From positions 227,961 to 248,678 of the forward strand of contig NW_003546317.1 in assembly GCF_000090795.2 (NCBI RefSeq): a stretch of DNA of 20,718 bases, read 5' to 3'. The position numbers were made by a program, and so were the translations under genes. Shown in pieces: positions 9,279 to 18,600 of the stretch. The DNA is from Amphimedon queenslandica (lineage: Eukaryota > Porifera > Demospongiae > Haplosclerida > Niphatidae). The notes below the pieces were generated by a model. The model saw nothing but the letters and a program-made list of their open reading frames with translations. It did no database searches and was not told where the DNA came from. Position 1 is the first letter of the stretch, and the number at the start of each line of letters is the position of its first letter.

Positions 9279-12200
9279 CTAATAAGGATGATCCCTCCGT
9301 TCATACCTACCATCATTCCTATGAAGTAAATAAGAATATAATTATTCCATCAATAAAATACATTTGATTTATTTATAATTGTATTAGAAATGGTATAAAA
9401 TCCACCAAGTGCAGTAATTTTTCACAATCACCGATACCTTATAGCGCTTTAATTTGGCGGAGTTTTATTTTGACAATTAGTAGTTTGCAAGGAGAATCAC
9501 CAATATTAAAACCGTAAATCATTAATGCACATGTGCACAAAAATCACCAAAGTAAAAAATACCAATTAGAATTTTTATGACAAAATTGCCATAATAAAGC
9601 GTTACAAGCTGTATAGTAACATTTCTCACCTGTGCCTATCAGGACCCCCTCCTCCTCCACGACCTCTACCACCGCCATACCCTCCTCTACTTCCTCCATA
9701 GTCTCGGTCACCTCCCCAGCCTCCTCCCCTCCCTCGATACCCTCCCCCTCCTCCTCCTCTGTCTCCTCCTCTCCATCCTCCTCCTCTACCACCTCCTCCT
9801 CTGCTGTCAAAACCACCTCCTCCCCCACGATTAAAATTAGCTGAAAAAAATATAGAGTACCATATAGTAACACATACATTGTACATGTATAGCTGCAAAT
9901 TTTCAGGGATTAAACTCTCACGGAAAAAACATTCCAAGATTAGATTTCTGTGGGTTTTAATTAGAGGAGAGGTAGGCAAATTATGCTTCAATGTTTGCCT
10001 ACATGTACATGCTTTTAGGCTCTGCCCCAAATTTCATCCTATTATGCCAATTATGCACATAGTTTGAGCTTTACTCAAATATCAATTATCAAGTTACATG
10101 TACATGCATCCGTTATAATTGCAATATTATAATAATGACAGATTCTGAAGATGCTTCCAGACTTTGAGTCACTGCAAAATAGCACAGCCTCAGCCACTGG
10201 ACTCGCCACACTTGTATGGCTTGAGATGAGTATTAAGCGGTTGGGTTGTGTTACTAGTACTTAAAATCATGTGGTCAGCGAGAAATTTTTGACCCATAAT
10301 GCCAGCATAATAATTCGCCATAATTATTATGCTCCAAATTATGCTAGCATAATTTGCCTAGCCCTAGTTTTAATTCTGCAAACTTTAACAAAACTACAAT
10401 ATCAGTGAAAGTTCAGCCCCTCAAAACTCCAAAGTTTCCAGCCATACAGTACACATATGAAAGACTTACAGATTGGTCTGGGTGCCTTACATCTATTACA
10501 TTCCATTCGTCTGGCGAAATTAAGATTATTACAACTGAGAACATAAAAAATATAATAATTGACTAAAAAAGAAAAACACAACAAACTTTGGATCCGGGCA
10601 ATGCCAATCGCCTCCATCATCACCACCGCCTCCTCCAAAACTTCCTCCTCCTCGCCCACGTCCCCTACCGCGGTCACCTCCTCGACCACGGTCACCCCCT
10701 CCCCGACCACGGTCTCCTCCTCCCCTTCCTCGACCACGCCCACCAAAAGAATCGTCAGGGTTGATAAAATACGAGGCGTACTCTACCTTCATCTTGTTCC
10801 CATTTAACTCGTGGTCTAAATAAACGCAAATGTAGTCAATTTTATGTGATTGATAGGATTAAAGTATATACTGTACATGTACTAACTGTACAATGTTATA
10901 ATGTACATCTTTTCAAAATTAAAGGGACACGTTCACGGAAATAGAATGCACACGTTACTGTAGAGGAAGTAAACATTAAATTGGGCGTGCAACAGATCAT
11001 TAATTAATAGTTATGACACGTGTTTAGACACGTGTAGAGAGTAGAGACAGCAATCAGTCGCAGAACCAGGAGTAGGCATCTGTAGAACACTTCTCTCGAA
11101 CAGAATTAGCTCTTTTGCCACCCCAAGATACTCTTTTTAGTGAAGAAACACCAGGAATATTTACAAGTAGCCACTCGAGTAGCCATTTTGCCTTAATTAT
11201 TAGGGGCGCGGCCGCACATTATGAATAGTTATCAACACTAAACGTCATCATTAATGATGTCATCTTGAAAAACAGGCCAGTTTTTCAAGATGACGTGCTT
11301 CCGTGCGTGTGTCCCTTTAAGAAATAGAAGCCAGGCTTCTTTTTCCTATCATTAATTTGTACACACTCTGAGGGATCTCCTATACTTTAGACAGTAAAGG
11401 TGGATTTAAGCCCGATTTACATAGTGATGCATGGTCTTGTGTTGCAATCAGAAGTGCTGTATAAACGAATGGCAGGGTACATCAATACATCGAGAACCAA
11501 GATAGTTTATGAAGCTATTCTGATGGTGTGACATGTGTCACTATTTGTTTCTGCAGTACTTCCGGTCGTAACGCAAGTACACAAAAACAGTCTGTTTTTA
11601 TGCAAACCAGTCTTAAAATTGCAAGATTTACATAAGGTACTTGATAAGAGGAAGTGAGTGCTGTATAAACCAATGGCCACTGTTTAGATAGCACAAAAGT
11701 AGAGATACATTCCAACTAACATTATGTAAATGATGCTGATGGTTTATACAGTGCTTCCTGTATGTTAATTCCGCAATGCAAACAAGGATTTCAAGGAAGA
11801 ATGACAACTAATGAAAGATATTAAATCATCTTATCATCAAAGGAATCCAAGAATGAGGCAGAGTCAAATTAAGTAGATTACTCCACACTAGCTAGAATAC
11901 GTGACACGAGTACCTAGAAGAGTGATGTCAGTTTTAATTAGATACTACGCTACATGTCAGTGTATGTCAAGCATTATAACGCACAAGTTGATACATGTAC
12001 ATTGTACTGTACTGTTTTTATATCATCAATTGACTTCATTGCACACTCTATCTTCATCTTGCTCCCATTCAACTGATGGTCTAAATAACTCTTGCAGTCG
12101 TTTATGTGATTGAGAGGATTAAAGTACCTTAAAGCCACTTATTTATAAGTAGACACATATTTGCAATTTGTTATGGTATTGATTTAACGTGTACTAATTT

Positions 12201-15054
12201 TTGCAATTTAGCTCATTTTTTCAATTAATAACTGTTAATAAACCTAAATTGTTAATACCTTAAGCCTACTATTTTTAGCGTCTACTAAATTTAGTGATAT
12301 TAGCGAGAGAGCTTTAAATCGCTAAATTAAATAGACGCCAAAATAATTATTATTCATTATAATGGTTATTATTTATAGTTAATTTGGTTAAAAACGCTAA
12401 AATTAGTAACGCTAAACATGACTTTTGCTGATTTCGCTAAAATAAATTAGTAGACGCAAATAATAGTAGGCTTAAGGTAAATGCGAGTACTAATTTTTGC
12501 AATTTTAAAGCCACTTGCAAAAAACGCAAAAAATTAGTACTCGCAAATAATAGTGGCCTTAAGGTATGTACTTTACACATACTAACTGTACAATATGTAC
12601 CATTGTACATCTTGTTAAATACAAATGTGGAAGCCAGGCTTATTTTTACTATCTTTAATTTGTATGTATTCTGAGGGATGTCCTATACTTTATATAGAAA
12701 TTGACAGCAAGAAATGACAGTAATACATTAATATGTAGATTGTAAGATACAGTGAAACCTGTCCTAAAGGTCACCTGAATAATGAGGCCACCTCTCTATT
12801 ACAGCCATAAGCCAAAATCCCGTACTAAATGGCTGTATTACAGAGGCTGATCTGTAATGCAGCCACCTGCATAATCAGGCCATTTAAAACTGGCCCAAGG
12901 GTGAACGGATTAAGCAGGTTTCACTGTACTGTAGCAGGCACATTAATTCACAGACTAAAGCATCTCTATTATTCTCAACAATCAAAATGACGATACTACT
13001 CAACAACCACAATTGTAGTGGGACCAAGATTCCTTTGAACATTATACCAAAGCAAAGAAAATTAAACAAAAATGTCACGATGAAACAGAGTATATCCTGG
13101 AATAGAGGGGATATGAGATCAGATCAGGAAAGAAGGCAATTAATTATAAGAATTTCAAGCCAAAGACTAATCTAATTATCAAAGCTACGAGCTATGAGAA
13201 GGAATGAGAGAATGATGTAGAGCAGTCAAGATAGAGTAACTATGATATGAGGAAGAGCAAAGAGTAGAGGTGGGAGAGTGATGTAGGGCAATTAAGCTGA
13301 TTAGCATTGATATGTGTAGGATCAAAACTACCGTACTTACAAGTAATGCCAGTTTTAATTAGACACTATGCTAGATGTGGAGTGTATGTCAAGCATTATA
13401 ATGCACAAGTTGATATATGTACTGTACTGTATTTATATCATCAATTGACTTCATTACATACTCTACCTTCATCTTGCTCCCATTTAACTGTATTTATTAT
13501 AATTATTATTCTGAGAGATCCCATATACTTTATATAGGGAAATGGCACCAAGAAACGACAGTAATACAAGTACATGTAGATTGTAAAATACTGTACCATG
13601 CATGCACATTTATTCACAGACTAAGGCATCTCTGTTATTCTCATTAATCAAAATGACAGTACCCCGATTGTATTAGAAGGGCTGAGATTCCCTTGAACAT
13701 TATGACAAGGCAAAGAAGCTCAAACTAAGAAATGTTACAATGAAACAGAGAATGCCCTGGGGGAGATATGACATCAGTGCCGCCAGGACACAGGGCAATT
13801 AATTATAAGGATTTCAAAGAAGGAAATGAAAGACATTAAATCATCTTATCATGAAAGTTATGAGTCAAGAGATGGAATCCAAGAATGAGGTAGAGTCCAG
13901 TTAAGTAGATTACTCCACGCTAGCTAGAATACAGTACATGACAGAGTACCTATAAGAGTGATGTCAGTTTTAATTAGATACTATGCTACATGTCAGTATA
14001 TGTCAAGAATGATTAATAACATTACTTCTACAAGCTGATAAACAAGCGTCATAAATTATATCATACATTGTCAAATGACGTCATTGTTTATGATCCCACA
14101 GGTGTACTATATTTTGGGAGCCATACAAAATACATTTTGCTTCAGGGAAATGCCACATGGCGTATCCAAGTTGAGTCTTAATCAAGAAAAACAATTAACA
14201 CAAAATAAATGTTCAGGATTAAGGATATAATGGATGGACTAATATGGGGATTTTGTGGGAGGAGAAACAGGAAGGAAGAAACAAAATGTCAAGAAATGGA
14301 AAAATTTGGCCATTGAGGACTGGGTTTTCAATGCAAAAAATAAAATAATTTTTTATTAACTACATGTACATTGTACAGTACATGTACGACATATACACAT
14401 GTACATGTATGCAACCAAACAACAAATGTTGTAAGTGCATACATGTACATGTACATGTAGCTTACCATTCAAAATTATGCAGTGAAAATTTAAAATTATA
14501 CAGCTTACCATTCAAAAATTTGATTGCTCCATCAGCCCCTTCAGTTGATACATAAGTCACCATACATTCACCTTTGAACTTCCGCTGCTTATCCTCATAC
14601 ATCTTGATCATAAAATGGCCGGTTCGATGATCCTCCTACGGAAAATTGAAAATCAAACAAAATCAAGTCTTATATCCGTATAGTGAGAAATTTCGGATGG
14701 AGTTAATTTGGCAAATAGGAACATTTTGGCGACTGATTGGCAGGTTGTAATTTGGCAAATTTGTGGCCACGTGCTATTGAGCATGCGCATAATGGCTCAA
14801 AATGGCTGATTTTATTTTGGCAAATGGCTATCAAAATAATAATTTAGCCAAATTTAACTACCTCCAAAATTTCCTGCCATATGAGATCATACTCACTTTG
14901 ATGTTGCCTACTGAGCTGAAAACATCTCGAATGTTTTCAAAAGTCGCATCGAGTGCTATTCCAGTCACAAAGACAGCATCGTCTCTTGTTTTCTTCACCA
15001 TACCACCACCACCACCACCTCCTTAAGAGAGAGAGAGAGGGAGAGGGAGAGAGA

Positions 15055-15110
<56 letters not shown>

Positions 15111-15555
15111 AGGGGGGAGTGTGGGGAGAAATGTAGAGGAAACAGTATATCAAATTACACATTCCAATTTTAGAAACAAATGATACAGTACAAAAAACAA
15201 ATTTCCTTAAAATTGCTGTGACAACACCCTTTTTTTTTGCAAAACACTTATATAAGAAATGTCAATAAAACTGCAGAAAAAGAGACACATTTGTAGCATT
15301 ACTGCACCAGAAAATAACTTTTCCCTTTTTATATAAACACCGTATTATAACAATTTTCAGTGGAACTTCAAATAATTAACCAACAATTATTATTATTATT
15401 TATTATTATTATTTATTATTATTAGTATATTAATGAATACTTCATTACCTGAGTTATACCTGTGTTGTATTGTAACCATTGACAACCAGACCGTTTATAA
15501 CACAATTGAGATGAATATCATAATGAGAGAGGGAGAGGAGGCACACACCGTAACA

Positions 15556-15617
<62 letters not shown>

Positions 15618-18600
15618 TATTATTATTATTATTATAAAATATATGTAACTATATTGAACCATTTAAACCAACAGAAAAGTATCTCCAATGTTTAATTACA
15701 TGCGATTTTAAGCAACAGCTGAGCAAACCATTTAGGTATGGTTCTCATATGCTTAAGCAATACAGTTTATTATTGTAAGGAAGATGCTAAACAAGTCAAT
15801 TTCTGTGACTCACTAACCCAAACTCTGTTTAATGATTACAGAACCAATTAACATATACGCAGTATTCTTGCCAGGATTTTGATGCAAGTAGTGGCAATGG
15901 CAACAATAAATTATTACGCTACTAATAATAATAATAATAATTAAATTGATAACTGGCGCACGTGTGAAAAAGCAAACACAGAGATTAACAAGGTTTCTAC
16001 CATGCCTCCTTGGAACCGACCAATGCTGAAATTGCTCAGTTATTCTCCATATTAACCTAGCTTGTTAAATTATAAACCCTAGGGCATTGAATTAAATGAC
16101 TATACTATGATACCATACAGACTGTCTAGTGTATATTGAATCCCAGTGGTCTTTAGTGTCAAGTTCCTTGCAAACAAAATTTGAAAATTGAAGCCTCCTC
16201 CTCCCCCACACTTTTCCCCTTGACTTAGTTTAATTAAAAAAAAACAATCGTGTAAAACACTCCACCTTCTTAAATTAATGTCACCTTTAAAGCTTTATAA
16301 TATCTTTAAACAATTACTTAAAAGATAATTACCTTTTGCTATTCATTATGCATGTATGAACCAATCAAGAAATCTACCATTTTCTACATGCATAATTCTG
16401 CTAGCAATAAACACTTAATAATTATATACCTTGATTAACTACTTGGTACAATGACATCATCACATTACATCACATTACATCATATTACATCATACAAGAG
16501 CTACTCACCCTCCATCTCTTCCTTCCGATTGATAGCCTCCTCTCCCTCCGCCACGCCCTCCTCTGTACCCGCCGCCACGCCCACCGCCATTGCTCCCTCC
16601 CCGATAACCACCGTACCCTCCTCTGTCCCCGTATCCACCGTAGCCCCCTCTACCACTGCCACCACCGCCGCCGCCATAGTCTGAACGAGGAGGTGGGGGA
16701 GGGTAGTCATAATGACCTCCAGGAGAAGGATACTAAAGACAAAAAAAAATTAACTAAAATTACATAAAATGTACTTTAACTAGGTGAATGTAAACATTGT
16801 GGGGTCGAGCATGAGCAAGAGATTCATATAATGATCTATTATTCTTTTGTATTTGTGTTTGTGTTAGGTGTTTTTATATTCAGACACAATTGATTATTCA
16901 TCGATCACGTTCTCGTCATCATCTAGACATAAATATTAAACAAACATACTAAACAAACTGTCTACAGCCAGACAAGACAGAGGGGATTAATGTAAGACTC
17001 CTGTAGATTATAACATAATATTCATCCAAAGTCCTTCTCCTTCATTCTTTATCTGACTCAGTTGCTATTCTCTCCTTATCCTCTTGTTATGATTTCTTTT
17101 AGGGCAAGTTATATCAAGAGTACATAATACCTAAAGAGAGTATTGAATGGCCCTATACAAGCTGCTGCATGAGAGCGTATTTGCTCAAAGTCACAATCCA
17201 CATACTCCAGTATACCTTATCAATGAATATAATTATCGCGTAGACACTGAGTTGCCATTGTCACGAGTTGGCAAGTGCTTGGGGCACAAACTCCTGGATA
17301 CTAGCAGGGCTGCCTTTGTAGTTCATCTTTCCAGCCTTCTTTCAAGTTCCTTTCTTGTATTGGAAGAGGTTGCCAAGTTTTTAAAAGCTAAGGGCCAGAT
17401 AATGTTGCCACATGGTTGATCACGTGATATGGTAAAAATACTGGAGTATGCGGATTGTGACTTTGAGCAAATACGCCCTCATGCAGCAGTCTTCTATAGG
17501 GCCGTTCAATACTCTCTTTAAATATTATGTACTCTTGGTTATATTCATCTACTCAGTTTGTTTCCTAAATTCTGGCTCTTTACTCCATCCTATTTATGAA
17601 AGGGCTTTCAACTTTTATTCTGAGACTTATCGACCTTCTTTCTGCGCTTCTCTCTATTAATTAACTTTATAACAGTATACTAAATTAATATCGTATTTTT
17701 CCGTTCACAAACAAGACGTAACGCAAATAGACCCAGACAAATTAGTATGGGTCTCGCTCATGCTCAACCCAATTAATACATAATTATATATCACACTACC
17801 GTAGGGTGCCTTTTTTTCAAGGGCTGTAAATTTTGCAGATTTCATAATTTTTTGAAGATTCGCAATAATCACTTCCGTGAAAATCAAATTATCACGGTAA
17901 AAGATATGGCAGACGATGGGATAAATTCGAAAAAAAATTAAACCCGCAAAATAGATTTTTAGGCAAATTCATGAAATTTACAGCCTTCAAAAAAGGTGGC
18001 CTCCGATATACGGTACATGTACATGTACAGCATGGCAGTAATTGATAGGAATCCACTCAAATTTTATAAATTTCTACAAAATTAACATAAGTGTACCTGT
18101 ATATGCATTGGAAAATGTACTGTAAATGTACATTTAATAAAAGTGGAGGGCTCTGTCCTTGCTATTTTTGACAATTATAGCACATGGTCTTTTTGGCCAG
18201 ATTTTGGAGCAATTTTAAAATTCGCAAAAAATCCAATTTTGATCGGAATCAGCTCAAACTTGCTACACAACATAAGAACATGTATATGCATCAGAAAAAA
18301 TTATAAAAGTGGAGAATTCTCTCCTAGTCATTTTTGACAAAATTTGGTCAATGACCCTGTACTATAGTACAGGGATTTTCGCTCGATTTTTGAGTAACTT
18401 CAAAAATTCATAAAAAATCTAATTTTGATTGGAATCAGCTGACACTTGCTACACAACATAAGAACATGTATATGAATCAGAAAAAATTATAAAAATGGAG
18501 GATTCTCTCCTTGTCACTTTCGGTGAAATTTGACCAAGCACCCTGTACTAGTACAGGGATTTTGCACAATTTCGGAGGAACTTTAAAATTAAAAAAAAAA

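Larger units (their letters stand above)
10770..14010. repeat. Intronic tandem duplications of the RRM-closing exon region
   Basis: A block including the start of the FET exon at 10815 and about 0.6-0.8 kb of intron is repeated. Shared landmarks include cttcatcttg(t/c)tcccat (about 10790, 12050, 13468), gccaggctt followed by tatactt (11330, 12630), cacagactaa(a/g)gcatctct (12950, 13613), and gatgtcagttttaattaga (11922, 13342 partly, 13957). The last copy is cut off before the exon-like part. With inserted elements removed, the spacings are roughly 0.87, 0.80 and 0.62 kb. Confidence 0.75.

Noticed and set aside
9632..9844. Ser/Thr/Pro-rich open frame on the plus strand (and similar ones at 10559-10807 and 16451-16684)
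   Set aside because: They are antisense readings of the glycine-rich RGG exons of the FET gene; the reverse frames match a known family and splice in phase.
14953..15183. Arg/Glu-rich open frame over the GA repeat
   Set aside because: It is a by-product of the microsatellite; the opposite strand is the RRM exon and its acceptor tract.
15433..15648. Tyr/Leu/Ile-rich open frame
   Set aside because: Encoded by TTA arrays only, with no family similarity or splice context.
17147..17419. 90-codon open frame in the foldback element
   Set aside because: It begins within an inverted arm and matches no family I recognise, so I do not call a gene.
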